From Ideonella oryzae (lineage in GTDB: Bacteria > Pseudomonadota > Gammaproteobacteria > Burkholderiales > Burkholderiaceae_C), in assembly GCF_024055665.1 (NCBI RefSeq), contig NZ_JAMXMC010000007.1, forward strand, positions 62,001 to 126,000: a stretch of 64,000 bases of DNA, read 5' to 3'. Under the pieces are notes generated by a model. The model worked only from the letters and a program-made list of their open reading frames with translations, did not search any database and had not been told where the DNA came from. Of the stretch, positions 8,821 through 18,855 are shown piece by piece (within the stretch, counting starts at the first letter, position 1; every line of letters begins with the position of its first letter). The translations under genes were made by a program, and so were the position numbers.

Positions 8821-10008
8821 ATGACCCACCACACACTCCAGACCGCCCTCGACGGGCTGCTGCACCAGACCGTGCACCGCCACGGCGGCGTGCCCGGCGT
8901 CGTCGCGATGGTCACCGACCGCCTGACCGAGATCTATGCCGGCGCCGCCGGCGTGCGGGAACTGGGCCAGCCTGACCCGATGACGCTGGACACGGTGTTC
9001 GCGATCTTCTCGACCACCAAGGCGATGACCGCGACGCTGGCCCTGCAGCTGATCGAGGAAGGCCGGCTGAACCTGGCCGACGCGGCCGGTGACCATGTGC
9101 CGGAGATCGACGCGCTGCAGGTGCTCGAGGGCTTCGATGCCGACGGCCAGCCGCGCCTGCGTCCACCCAAGCGGCGCATCACGGTCAACGACCTGCTGCT
9201 GCACACCTCGGGCCTGTGCTACGAGTTCTTCAGCGAGGACGACCTGAAGTTCCGCACCGCACGCGACATCCCGACCATCGTCTCCAGCAGCTTCGAGTCG
9301 ATCCGCACGGTGCTGCTGCACGAGCCAGGCGCGGCCTGGACCTATGGCGTCAACATCGACTGGCTGGGGCGCATCGTCGAGCGGCTGCGCGGCGCGCGCC
9401 TGGGCGAGGTGATGCGCCAGCGCCTGTTCGAGCCGTTGGGCATGGCCGACATCGGCTTCCAGATGAGCCCGTCGATGAAGACGCGGCGCGCGGTGATCCA
9501 TGACCGCGCGGCCAGCGGCCAGCTCACGCCGCTGAGCGACTTCGTGCTGCCCGACCCGCCGCCGATGGACATGGGCGGCCACGGCCTCTATGCCACCGTG
9601 GGCGAGTACATGAAGTTCATCCGCATGATCCTCAACGGCGGCCTGGGCCCGAACGGCCGCGTGCTGAAGGCGGAAACGGTGGATGCGATGTCGGTGGACG
9701 GGCTGCGCGCGCTGGGCCTGTCGGTGGGGGGCTGGAGCACCTCGATCCCCGCGCTGTCCAACACCGGGGATTTCTTCCCCGGCACGCCCAAGGGCTGGGG
9801 CTACAGCTTCCTGGTGAACCGGGAGGCCACGCCTTCGGGCCGCACGCCGGGCTCGCTGATGTGGGCCGGGCTGGCCAACAGCTACTTCTGGATCGACCGC
9901 ACAACGGGCATCGGGGGCTACTGGGCCACCCAGATCCTGCCCTTCCAGGACGCGGTGTCCTACCCGGGTTTCGTGGAGTTCGAGACCACGGTCTATCACC
10001 ACCGCTGA
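8821..10008 (+). CDS. Beta-lactamase-family serine hydrolase (esterase)
   Basis: A 395-aa serine hydrolase of the class C beta-lactamase/EstB-like esterase fold. The catalytic SxxK is S64-T-T-K67 (FSTTKAMTATLALQLIEEG) and the YxN motif is Y175-G-V-N178. An HTSG segment (NDLLLHTSGL) also fits the family. There is no signal peptide, so it acts in the cytoplasm, unlike true beta-lactamases. It is the second gene of the monooxygenase operon, 20 bp downstream with its own GGAG site, and most likely opens the ester or lactone made by the monooxygenase. Antibiotic hydrolysis is improbable given the location and context. Confidence 0.88.
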   Translation: MTHHTLQTALDGLLHQTVHRHGGVPGVVAMVTDRLTEIYAGAAGVRELGQPDPMTLDTVFAIFSTTKAMTATLALQLIEEGRLNLADAAGDHVPEIDALQVLEGFDADGQPRLRPPKRRITVNDLLLHTSGLCYEFFSEDDLKFRTARDIPTIVSSSFESIRTVLLHEPGAAWTYGVNIDWLGRIVERLRGARLGEVMRQRLFEPLGMADIGFQMSPSMKTRRAVIHDRAASGQLTPLSDFVLPDPPPMDMGGHGLYATVGEYMKFIRMILNGGLGPNGRVLKAETVDAMSVDGLRALGLSVGGWSTSIPALSNTGDFFPGTPKGWGYSFLVNREATPSGRTPGSLMWAGLANSYFWIDRTTGIGGYWATQILPFQDAVSYPGFVEFETTVYHHR

Positions 10009-10068
10009 AAGCGGGTGGCGGCGCCGGCCAGGTGCCGGGGCCGCCCTCGCCCTCCAGCAGTCAGGCGC

Positions 10069-10767
10069 TCACTCGGCCGCGCCGATCGTCAGCGCGATCG
10101 TGCCCACGCCGGCGATCGAGCCTTCGAGCACATCGCCGGCCACCACCGGGCCCACGCCCTCGGGCGTGCCGGTGTAGATCAGGTCGCCCGGCTGCAGGTG
10201 GTAGTACTGCGACAGGTGGGCGATGATGGCCGCCACCGGGTGCACCATCTGGTCGATGTTGGAGGACTGCTTGGTCTGGCCATTGACCCGCAGCTCGATG
10301 GCGGCGCTGACCGGGTGGCCGATGGCGCTGGCCGGCGCGATGGGCGAGAGCACCGCGGCGTTCTCGAAATCCTTGCCCAGGTCCCAGGGGCGCTGCTTGT
10401 CCTTGGCAGCGTTCTGCAGGTCGCGCCGGGTCATGTCCAGGCCGCAGGCATAGCCGTAGACATGCTTGAGCGCCTCGCCTTCGGCAATGCAGAAGCCCGT
10501 CACGCCGATGGCCACCACCAGCTCCATCTCGTGGTGCAGGTTCTTGGTGCCGGGGGCGTAAGGCACGGTACTGCCCGAGGCGACATAGTCCTCGGAGGCC
10601 TTGTTGAAGTAGAACGGCGCCTCGCGGTCGGCCACCGAACCCATCTCCTTGGCATGGGCCTCGTAATTGCGGCCGACGCAGAAGATGCGGCGGATCGGGA
10701 AGCCCTGCTCGCTGCCCTGGATGGGGGCGATGGCGGGAACGGGTGCGGGGAAGATCAGGGATGGCAT
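10069..10767 (-). CDS. Fumarylacetoacetate hydrolase family protein
   Basis: A 232-aa FAH-superfamily enzyme. Conserved segments are IFCVGRNYEAHAKEMG near the N-terminus, the metal-binding HHEMELVVAIG, GYACGLDMTRRDLQ and the C-terminal GDLIYTGTPEGVGPV. Size and motifs match fumarylpyruvate hydrolase/acylpyruvase-type members, which cleave C-C bonds in acylpyruvates with Mg2+ or Mn2+. The start at ATG 10767 gives MPSLIF; an open frame continues far upstream, but only as an antisense shadow of the next gene. It converges with the hydrolase gene, with 60 bp between the stops, and is transcribed toward it. A part in the same catabolic pathway is possible but not shown. Confidence 0.85.
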   Translation of the reverse strand: MPSLIFPAPVPAIAPIQGSEQGFPIRRIFCVGRNYEAHAKEMGSVADREAPFYFNKASEDYVASGSTVPYAPGTKNLHHEMELVVAIGVTGFCIAEGEALKHVYGYACGLDMTRRDLQNAAKDKQRPWDLGKDFENAAVLSPIAPASAIGHPVSAAIELRVNGQTKQSSNIDQMVHPVAAIIAHLSQYYHLQPGDLIYTGTPEGVGPVVAGDVLEGSIAGVGTIALTIGAAE

Positions 10768-10919
10768 GTGTGTGTCTTCTGCGGTGGCCAGGGAAAGCCC
10801 AACGGGATGCCGGGACGCCCATCGGCCCAGCCCCACGAGGATAGCCGCGCCGGCCGTCCATGGCCTGTCCGATCCGGAGAAGTCCCGAGCGACCGCAGGG
10901 TGGCGGCACACCACGGCAC

Positions 10920-12308
<1,389 letters not shown>

Positions 12309-12479
12309 GGCAGGCGCCGCTGCCAAAGTCATGACAGCGACTGCCACGCACTATGTCACACCCGCCAGAAACGTCAGTCCGGCGCCCACCCGGATGCCAC
12401 CATGGGGATGCAAACCCTTGATTGACAAGGACTTGCGCAGGGTGACGCAACGGGCACACATCTTGATACCTCACCGGCC

Positions 12480-12671
12480 ATGAACGACAGGCCCCTCCTC
12501 CGCCACCTGAGCTGGATCGTGCTGCTCAAGCTCGCCCTGCTCGGCGGGCTGTGGTGGGTGTTCTTCCGTCCTGTCCAGGTGCCCGTCCATCCCGACATGG
12601 CGGCCGCGCACATCGCCCCGGGCCCTGCCCCGGTGGCCAGTCCGACCGCCCCCCAAGGAGTCCGCCCGTGA
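12480..12671 (+). CDS. cydP: CydP, small accessory protein of cytochrome bd
   Basis: A 63-aa single-helix membrane protein. The segment WIVLLKLALLGGLWWVFFRP is the CydP hallmark, followed by a His-containing Pro/Ala tail. CydP is a small accessory subunit encoded just upstream of cydA in many proteobacteria. Here it starts at ATG 12480, directly after a short AT-richer leader, and its TGA overlaps the GTG of cydA in a GTGA junction, so the two are translationally coupled. It is the first gene of the operon. Confidence 0.85.
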   Translation: MNDRPLLRHLSWIVLLKLALLGGLWWVFFRPVQVPVHPDMAAAHIAPGPAPVASPTAPQGVRP

Positions 12672-14239
12672 TCTCGGATCATCTCGTCGACCTGTCCCGG
12701 CTGCAATTCGCCGTGACAGCCCTCTACCACTTCCTCTTCGTGCCGCTGACGCTGGGCATGGTCTGGCTGCTCGTGATCATGGAGCTGGTCTATGTCATGA
12801 CCGGCAAGCTGGTCTGGAAGGACATGACCCGCTTCTGGGGCAAGCTCTTCGGCATCAACTTCGCGCTGGGTGTCACCACCGGCATCACGATGGAGTTCCA
12901 GTTCGGCACCAACTGGGCCTACTACTCGCACTATGTGGGCGACATCTTCGGTGCCCCGCTGGCCATCGAAGGGCTGATGGCCTTCTTCCTGGAATCGACC
13001 TTCATCGGCCTGTTCTTCTTCGGCTGGGACCGCCTGTCCAAGACGCAGCACCTGCTGGTGACCGTGCTGATGGCGGTGGGCACCAACCTCTCGGCGCTGT
13101 GGATCCTGATCGCCAACGGCTGGATGCAGAACCCGGTGGGCGCGGAGTTCAACTGGCAGACCATGCGCATGGAGATGACGGACTTCTGGACCGTGGTCTT
13201 CAACCCGGACGCCCAGGCCAAGTTCGTGCACACCGTCTCGGCCGGCTATGTGACCGGCGCGATGTTCGTGCTGTCCATCAGCGCCTGGTACCTGCTGCGC
13301 GGCCGTGACGTGGAATTCGCCAAGCGCAGCTTCCGCGTGGCCGCCGCCTTCGGTCTGGCCAGCGTCTGCTCGGTGATCGTGCTGGGAGACGAATCCGGCT
13401 ACACCGTGGGCGAGGCCCAGCAGACCAAGATGGCCGCCATCGAAGCCATGTGGGAGACCGAGCCCGCCCCGGCCGGCCTGAAGCTGGTGGCCGGCATCAA
13501 CGAGGCCGCCCAGAAGAACGACTGGGAGCTCGAGATCCCCTACCTGATGGGCCTGATCGGCACGCGCTCGGTCAGCAAGACCATCCCGGGCATCCACGAG
13601 ATCAAGCAGAAGAACCGCGAACGCATCGTCAACGGCATCCAGGCGGTGATCGCGCTGGAGACCCTGCGGGCCCACCGCGACGACGTGGCCGCCCGCGTGA
13701 CGCTGGACCGCTTCCAGGCCGACCTGGGCTTCGGCCTGCTGCTCAAGAAGTACGTGGCCGATGTGCGCCAGGCCACGCCCGCCATGATCGACCAGGCGGT
13801 CAACGACACCGTGCCCCACGTCACCCCGATGTTCTGGGCCTTCCGCCTGATGGTGGGCTTCGGCTTCGCGATGCTGCTGCTCTTCGCCCTGGCCTTCTGG
13901 AGCACGCTCAAGGGCCAGTGCGGCAAGCAGCGCTGGCTGCTGCGCGCGGCCCTCGTGATGCTGCCGATTCCCTGGCTGTCCTGCGAGCTGGGCTGGTTCG
14001 TGGCCGAGTACGGCCGCCAGCCCTGGACGATCTACGGCGTGCTGCCCACCCACCTGTCGGTCTCCACGCTGAGCGTGGAAAGCCTGTACGGCTCGCTGGC
14101 AGGCTTCGTGGGCTTCTACACCGTGCTGCTGGTGGTGGAGATGTACCTGATGGTCAAGTTCGCCCGCCTGGGCCCGGGCAGCCTGGGCACCGGACGGTAT
14201 CTGGACGAACCCGTGCACGCTGCGCACGCCCACGCCTGA
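12668..14239 (+). CDS. cydA: Cytochrome bd ubiquinol oxidase subunit I
   Basis: A 523-aa haem-bearing subunit of the quinol oxidase, with about nine membrane helices. Features include the N-terminal ALYHFLFVPLTLG, whose His ligates haem b595, the b558 His in FVHTVSAGYVTGAM, and GDESGYTVGEAQQTKMAAIE opening the quinol-binding loop. The loop is of the long Escherichia type (EIPYLMGLIGTRSVSKTIPG, then GFGLLLKKY), so this is a canonical CydA rather than a short-loop cyanide-insensitive CioA. The start is GTG 12668, overlapping the cydP stop; no ATG fits better. The enzyme reduces O2 at high affinity and is useful at low oxygen or under sulfide and nitric oxide stress. Confidence 0.96.
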   Translation: MISDHLVDLSRLQFAVTALYHFLFVPLTLGMVWLLVIMELVYVMTGKLVWKDMTRFWGKLFGINFALGVTTGITMEFQFGTNWAYYSHYVGDIFGAPLAIEGLMAFFLESTFIGLFFFGWDRLSKTQHLLVTVLMAVGTNLSALWILIANGWMQNPVGAEFNWQTMRMEMTDFWTVVFNPDAQAKFVHTVSAGYVTGAMFVLSISAWYLLRGRDVEFAKRSFRVAAAFGLASVCSVIVLGDESGYTVGEAQQTKMAAIEAMWETEPAPAGLKLVAGINEAAQKNDWELEIPYLMGLIGTRSVSKTIPGIHEIKQKNRERIVNGIQAVIALETLRAHRDDVAARVTLDRFQADLGFGLLLKKYVADVRQATPAMIDQAVNDTVPHVTPMFWAFRLMVGFGFAMLLLFALAFWSTLKGQCGKQRWLLRAALVMLPIPWLSCELGWFVAEYGRQPWTIYGVLPTHLSVSTLSVESLYGSLAGFVGFYTVLLVVEMYLMVKFARLGPGSLGTGRYLDEPVHAAHAHA

Positions 14240-14258
14240 ACGAGAAAGTCACTTCATC

Positions 14259-15401
14259 ATGTTGGACTACCCCACCCTCAAGATCATCTGGTGGCTGCTG
14301 GTAGGCGTGCTGCTGGTCGGCTTCGCCATCATGGACGGCCATGACATGGGCGTCGGCACGCTGCTGCCCTTCGTCGGCAAGAACGACACCGAACGCCGCG
14401 TCGTGATCAACACCGTCGGCCCGCACTGGGACGGCAACCAGGTCTGGTTCATCACCGGCGGCGGCGCCATCTTCGCCGCCTGGCCGCTGGTCTACGCCAC
14501 CGCCTTCAGCGGCTTCTACTGGGCCATGCTGGCGGTGCTGTGGGCCCTGTTCTTCCGCCCCGTGGGCTTCGACTACCGCAGCAAGATCGACAACCCCACC
14601 TGGCGCAGCACCTGGGACTGGGGCCTGTTCGTCGGCGGCGCCGTGCCGCCGCTGATCTTCGGCGTGGCCTTCGGCAACCTGCTGCAGGGCGTGCCCTTCC
14701 ACTTCGACAACTACCTGATCTCCACCTACACCGGCAGCTTCTGGGCCCTGCTCAACCCCTTCGCTCTGCTCAGCGGCGTGGTCAGCAGCGCGATGATCAC
14801 GCTGCACGGCGCGGTGTACCTGTCACACCGTACCGAAGGGGCCGTGCAGGCCCGGGCCCAGAACGCGGCCCTGGGCGCGGCGGTGGTGATGGTGCTGGCC
14901 TTCGTGGGCGCGGGCTTCTGGCTGCACAGCGGCGCCATCCCCGGCTATGCGATCAGCTCGGCCATCGACCCGGCCGCCCTGCCCGACCCGCTGGCCAAGA
15001 CGGTGGTGCGCAGCGCCGATGCCTGGTGGGCCAACTACGCCCGCTGGCCGGCGATGTGGGCCCTGCCGGTGCTGGGCATCGTCGGCGCGCTGGGCGCCGC
15101 CCTGCTCACCCGGGCCGGCGCCACGCTGACCGCCTTCGTCGTCTCGGCGCTGGCCATCGCCGGCGTGATCGGCACGGCGGGCGGGGCGATGTTCCCCTTC
15201 GTCATGCCCTCGTCGACCGACCTGAACTCCAGCCTGACCGTGTGGGACAGCGTCTCCAGCCACCTGACGCTGAGCCTGATGTTCTTCGCCACGCTGATCT
15301 TCATGCCGATCATCGTCTTCTACACCAGCTGGGCCTACCGCGTGATGCGCGGCAAGGTGACCGTGGCCCACATCCAGGCCAACGAGCACACCGCCTACTG
15401 A
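14259..15401 (+). CDS. cydB: Cytochrome bd ubiquinol oxidase subunit II
   Basis: A 380-aa polytopic subunit that pairs with CydA. It shows the family start LKIIWWLLVGVLLVGFAIMDGHDMGVG and the conserved TVGPHWDGNQVWFITGGGAIFAAWP and FFRPVGFDYRSK segments. Length equals that of Escherichia coli CydB. It begins 19 bp after cydA and is followed by cydX within 32 bp. It has no Arg-rich insertion or truncation. Confidence 0.96.
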   Translation: MLDYPTLKIIWWLLVGVLLVGFAIMDGHDMGVGTLLPFVGKNDTERRVVINTVGPHWDGNQVWFITGGGAIFAAWPLVYATAFSGFYWAMLAVLWALFFRPVGFDYRSKIDNPTWRSTWDWGLFVGGAVPPLIFGVAFGNLLQGVPFHFDNYLISTYTGSFWALLNPFALLSGVVSSAMITLHGAVYLSHRTEGAVQARAQNAALGAAVVMVLAFVGAGFWLHSGAIPGYAISSAIDPAALPDPLAKTVVRSADAWWANYARWPAMWALPVLGIVGALGAALLTRAGATLTAFVVSALAIAGVIGTAGGAMFPFVMPSSTDLNSSLTVWDSVSSHLTLSLMFFATLIFMPIIVFYTSWAYRVMRGKVTVAHIQANEHTAY

Positions 15402-15433
15402 GCCCGGCCCCTCAACACCGAAAGGACAACACC

Positions 15434-15559
15434 ATGTGGTATTTCGCCTGGATCCTGGGCGTGGGCTTCGCGGTCCTGCTGGCCGTGATGAACGCGATGT
15501 GGGGCGAGAACGAGGAAGGCCGCGCCGCGGCCCGCCTGAGCGACGAGGGGGGCGTGTGA
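15434..15559 (+). CDS. cydX: CydX small subunit of cytochrome bd
   Basis: A 41-aa single-pass membrane peptide beginning MWYFAWILGVGFAVLL, then AVMNAMWGENEE. This is the standard CydX pattern, including the conserved Trp near the N-terminus and the acidic segment after the helix. It stabilises the haems of the CydAB complex. It starts at ATG 15434 after an AAAGGA site, and its TGA overlaps the GTG of the next gene. Confidence 0.92.
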   Translation: MWYFAWILGVGFAVLLAVMNAMWGENEEGRAAARLSDEGGV

Positions 15560-15855
15560 ACCCCGCCTCCGAGACCTCGGGCGACGGCGGCCCGGCCCGC
15601 CCCGGCCTGCATGGGCCCAGCCTGCTGCTGGGCGTGGCGCTGATGCTGGCCGGCTCGGTCTACCCGCCGCTGATGACCGACGCGCAAGGCCGGGCCGACC
15701 ATGGCCTGGCCATGCTGCTGCTGTGGGCCATGTGTGCCGGCCTGGTCCGGGGCGTGGGCTTCGTGCCGCGTTTCTGGCTCTGGCGCGGGTTGTTTTCCGG
15801 CTGGAGCAGCCTGCTGGCCCTGCTGGCTTTCGCCTGGCTCAAGTTCCTGCGCTGA
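15556..15855 (+). CDS. ybgE: Cyd operon protein YbgE
   Basis: A 99-aa membrane protein with three hydrophobic segments and the YbgE-family stretch GSVYPPLMTDAQGRADHGLA. Its function is unknown, but it is almost always encoded at the end of cyd operons. The GTG start at 15556 overlaps the cydX stop (GTGA), so it is translationally coupled. It completes a cydP-A-B-X-ybgE operon. Confidence 0.82.
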   Translation: MNPASETSGDGGPARPGLHGPSLLLGVALMLAGSVYPPLMTDAQGRADHGLAMLLLWAMCAGLVRGVGFVPRFWLWRGLFSGWSSLLALLAFAWLKFLR

Positions 15856-15901
15856 GTCCCCCTCCAGAATCGGAGCAGGAGACCACGAGGGGGAGAGGAC
15901 C

Positions 15902-16525
15902 ATGCTGTTCCGCATGCTGCTGGACGAGGCCACCGGCACGGTGAGCTATCTGCTGACCCAGGCCGAAACGGGCGAGGCCGTGGTGATCGACCCGCGCGCC
16001 GCCGACGTGCCGGTGATCCGCGCCATGCTGGCCGAGCAGCGTGCCCAGCTGCGCTGGGTGCTGCGCACCCATGCCCATGCCGCCCAGCACAGCGCGGCCG
16101 AGCAGGCGGCGCTGGCCCAGTTGGCCGCGCCCTGGGTGCAGCAGCGCCCGCCGGCCCAGCCCCTGCTGCCGCTGGGTGACGACTACATCGAGGTGCTGGC
16201 CACCCCCGGCCACACCTCGGACTGCCTGAGCTTTCGCTGGCGCGACCGGCTGTTCTGCGGCGACCTGCTGGCCGTCGACGGCTGCCACTACCAGACCCGC
16301 CCGTCCCAGCCCCAGTCGCTGTGGGACAGCGTGCATGACGTGGTCTTCCGCCTGCCCGACGAGACCCTGCTGTTCGCCGGCTGCGCCCACCGCGGCCGCA
16401 TGGTGGCCACGGTGGGCGAGCAGCGCCGCTGGCACCCCTGGTTCGGCAACACCAGCCGCGACGCCTTCCTGACCCGGGTGGCCAGCCTGCCGGAGGGTTC
16501 CCGCAGCGGCCCCGCGGGGCACTGA
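15902..16525 (+). CDS. Metallo-beta-lactamase-fold protein with degenerate metal motif
   Basis: A 207-aa protein of the MBL/ETHE1-like fold. N-terminal VSYLLTQAETGEAVVIDPR is typical of glyoxalase II/ETHE1-type hydrolases and persulfide dioxygenases. The first metal motif, normally THxHADH, here reads THAHAAQH: the Asp is Ala and one residue precedes the last His. The later motifs ATPGHTSDCLSF and CGDLLAVDG are kept, and the usual GHDY is CAHRGR. Fe or Zn binding may therefore be altered, and activity is uncertain. It follows ybgE by 46 bp with a GGGAGAGG site, so it may be read from the cyd operon. The AhpD-like gene downstream has its own operator. Confidence 0.75.
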   Translation: MLFRMLLDEATGTVSYLLTQAETGEAVVIDPRAADVPVIRAMLAEQRAQLRWVLRTHAHAAQHSAAEQAALAQLAAPWVQQRPPAQPLLPLGDDYIEVLATPGHTSDCLSFRWRDRLFCGDLLAVDGCHYQTRPSQPQSLWDSVHDVVFRLPDETLLFAGCAHRGRMVATVGEQRRWHPWFGNTSRDAFLTRVASLPEGSRSGPAGH

Positions 16526-16544
16526 TCTGGATCGAATTCCCTAA

Positions 16545-16560
16545 ATACCCTATTGGGTAT
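16545..16560. promoter_or_regulatory. CsoR/CstR-type operator upstream of the AhpD-like gene
   Basis: ATACCC TATT GGGTAT is a perfect 6-4-6 palindrome in an AT-rich patch, 37 bp before the AhpD-like start. A -10-like TATATT overlaps its right arm (16558-16563), so a bound repressor would block RNA polymerase. The same palindrome occurs at 30755-30770 and, with one mismatch, at 43908-43923. CsoR/CstR proteins are known to bind such GGGTAT-type dyads. Confidence 0.72.
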
Positions 16561-16597
16561 ATTGAGGACTTTGCGCCGACCTGGCGCCGGAGTCTTC

Positions 16598-16960
16598 ATG
16601 AGCACCTTCGACCACACCGGCCTGATGCAGGACATCAACGCCCAGCTCGGCCCCTTCCGCCAGTCCCAGGCCGCCACCATGCGCGGCTTCAGCGCCATGG
16701 CCCAGGGCGCCCTGGCCGAGGGCGCACTCAGCGCCAAGCACAAGGAGCTGCTCGCCCTGGCCATCGGCGTCACCCAGCACTGCTCGGGCTGCATCGGCTT
16801 TCACGTCAAGGCCCTGGTGCGCCTGGGCGCCACCCGGGCCGAACTGGAAGAGGCCCTGGGCGTGTGCGTCTACATGGGCGGCGGCCCGGCCCTGATGTAC
16901 GCGGCCGAGGCCCTGAAGGCCTGGGACGTGCTGGCCCAGCCCGAGCCCGCCGTCTGCTGA
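16598..16960 (+). CDS. AhpD-like (carboxymuconolactone decarboxylase family) protein
   Basis: A 120-aa all-helical protein of the AhpD/CMD superfamily. The AhpD catalytic pattern is complete: E50, then C62-S-G-C65 (HCSGCIGFH) and H69, with the spacings of the proton-relay system. This predicts a thiol-disulfide or peroxidase-like activity rather than lactone decarboxylation. The ATG at 16598 is preceded by a short leader carrying the ATACCC-N4-GGGTAT operator. That ties the gene to the sulfide/persulfide units at 30.8 and 43.9 kb, so reduction of persulfides or mixed disulfides is a plausible inferred role. It converges with leuA, 7 bp from its end. Confidence 0.82.
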   Translation: MSTFDHTGLMQDINAQLGPFRQSQAATMRGFSAMAQGALAEGALSAKHKELLALAIGVTQHCSGCIGFHVKALVRLGATRAELEEALGVCVYMGGGPALMYAAEALKAWDVLAQPEPAVC

Positions 16961-16967
16961 GCGCGCC

Positions 16968-18669
16968 TCAGGCGTCCACCGCCTCGGCGGGCTGGGCCAG
17001 GCAGCCCAGCCGGCAGGCCAGGCTCAGCACGGCCTGCAGCGTGGCCCGCTCGGCCTCGGCATCGTGGCCCGCCCCGAAGGCCGTGCCCGCCGCGCCGGCC
17101 GCGGCCCCCTCCACCAGCACCCAGTGCTGGGTTGCGCGGCCCCGCCCGGTGCTTGAGCGGCTGACCGCCCCCAGGCGCAGGCCGGGCGCCAGCGCCTGCG
17201 CCGCCGCCTGCAGCAGGTCCGCGCCCTCGCCCTCGCCGGCCCAGCACTGCTCGCCCATGGCCAGCCGCAGCCGCACCTGCACCCCGCCCTGCGGCCCGGG
17301 TTGAACCGCCCAGGACGAGACCGTCACCGCGCCCTCGGCCCCCTGCGGGCTCAGGTAGTGGCGGCTGAACAGCTGCCACAGCGCCGCCGAGGTCACCTCG
17401 GCCTCGCTGGCGTCGGCATGGCGCTGCACCACCGCGCTGAACTCCACCTGCAGGCGTCGGGGCATCACCAGGCCGTGGTCGCGCTCCAGCAGGTAGGCGA
17501 TGCCGCCCTTGCCCGACTGGCTGTTGACCCGGATGATCCCCTCGTAGCTGCGGCCGATGTCGGCCGGGTCGATGGGCAGGTAGGGCACGGCCCAGGGCGC
17601 GCCGGGGCGCTGCGCGGCCAGGCCCTTCTTGATCGCGTCCTGGTGCGAGCCCGAGAAGGCAGTGAACACCAGGTCGCCCGCATAGGGGTGGCGCGGGTGC
17701 ACCGGCAGCGCGGTGCACTGCTCGGCCACCTGCACCAGGGCCGGCAGGTCCGACAGGTCCAGCCCCGGGTGCACGCCCTGGGTGCACGCCCTGGGTGTAG
17801 AGGTTGAGCGCCAACGTCACCAGGTCCACGTTGCCGCTGCGCTCGCCATTGCCGAACAGGCAGCCCTCCACCCGCTGCGCGCCGGCCAGCAGGGCCAGCT
17901 CGGCACAGGCCACGCCGGTGCCGCGGTCGTTGTGCGGGTGCACCGACAGCACTACATGCGCGCGCCGCGGCAGGTGGCGGTCCATCCACTCGATCTGGTC
18001 GGCAAAGACATTGGGCGTGGCCACCTCCACCGTGGTCGGCAGGTTGATGATGACCGGGCGGCCCGGGCCCGCGTCCCAGGCGTCCAGCGCGGTGCTGCAG
18101 GCCTGCAGCGACACCGGCTGCTCGGTCATGCAGAAGGTCTCGGGCGAGTACTGCAGCACCCATTCGGTCTCGGGCACCGCATCGGTCAGCCGGCGCAGGT
18201 GGCGCACATGGTGGTCCACCAAGCCCATCACCTCGGACACCGAGAGGCCGAACACCCGCTCGCGCCACAGCGGGGCGGTGGCGTTGTAGAGGTGGACGAT
18301 GGCGCGCCGCGCGCCGCGCAGGGCCGCCACGGTGCGCTCGATCAGGTCCTCGCGCAGCTGGGTCATGACCATCAGGGTCACGCCCTCGGGCACGCGGTCC
18401 TCCTCGATCAGGCGGCGCACGGTGTCGAAGTCGGTCTGCGAAGCCGCCGGAAAGCCGACCTCGATCTCACGGAAGCCACAGGCCACCAGACGCTCGAAGA
18501 ACATCAGCTTGCGCTCGACGTTCATCGGCTCGAACAGGGCCTGGTTGCCGTCGCGCAGGTCGGTGGACAGCCAGACGGGGGCCTGGGTGACTTGACGCGC
18601 AGGCCACTGGCGCTGCGGCAGGTCGACGGCGGGAAAGGGGCGGTACTTGGTGGCGGGGTGGTCGATCAT
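16968..18669 (-). pseudogene. leuA: 2-isopropylmalate synthase gene, frameshifted by a 13-bp duplication
   Basis: LeuA condenses acetyl-CoA with 2-ketoisovalerate, the first step of leucine synthesis. From ATG 18669 the protein is a normal LeuA catalytic domain ([64 protein letters not shown]). At the duplicated 13-mer (17767-17792) the frame shifts. The remaining LeuA sequence ([31 protein letters not shown] and the regulatory C-terminal domain) continues in another frame down to 16968. With one repeat unit removed, a single 562-aa LeuA results, the usual length. The shifted frame stays open to 16870, so a product of about 599 aa with a nonsense C-terminal half is expected. This may be a real recent mutation or a sequencing error. 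Confidence 0.85.
17767..17792. repeat. Tandem duplication of a 13-mer inside leuA
   Basis: GGGTGCACGCCCT occurs twice head to tail and is followed by GGGTG, the start of a third copy. Since 13 is not a multiple of 3, the extra copy shifts the leuA frame exactly where homology switches frames. Removing one unit restores [15 protein letters not shown]. Slipped-strand replication is the simplest cause. Confidence 0.9.
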
Positions 18670-18855
18670 CGTGATCCCGGATTCGGCAGAGGTGGCTCAG
18701 GGCATGACCCTGCCCTCCCGGCCGCGGACACGGCCGCAGCAGGACAGGACGACAGGGTGTGGATGCGCGCAGCCCTCCCTCGCGCCCGTCAGGGGACGGG
18801 ACGCTGGCAGGCCGGGATCAGGGGAGGGGTGGTGCGCCTGGGACCGGACGGTCCG

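Noticed and set aside
8821..10008. Antibiotic-resistance beta-lactamase
   Set aside because: The SxxK and YxN motifs fit, but the protein lacks a signal peptide and is cotranscribed with a Baeyer-Villiger monooxygenase, so an esterase is far more likely.
12309..12479. Sigma-54 promoter for the cyd operon, suggested by the divergent activator
   Set aside because: I checked both strands for GG-N10-GC spacing and found no match with a recognisable -24/-12 consensus.
16870..17766. Apparent extension of leuA past its normal end to about 599 aa
   Set aside because: This C-terminal half is the shifted frame created by the 13-bp duplication and has no family sequence. True LeuA sequence continues in the other frame to 16968.
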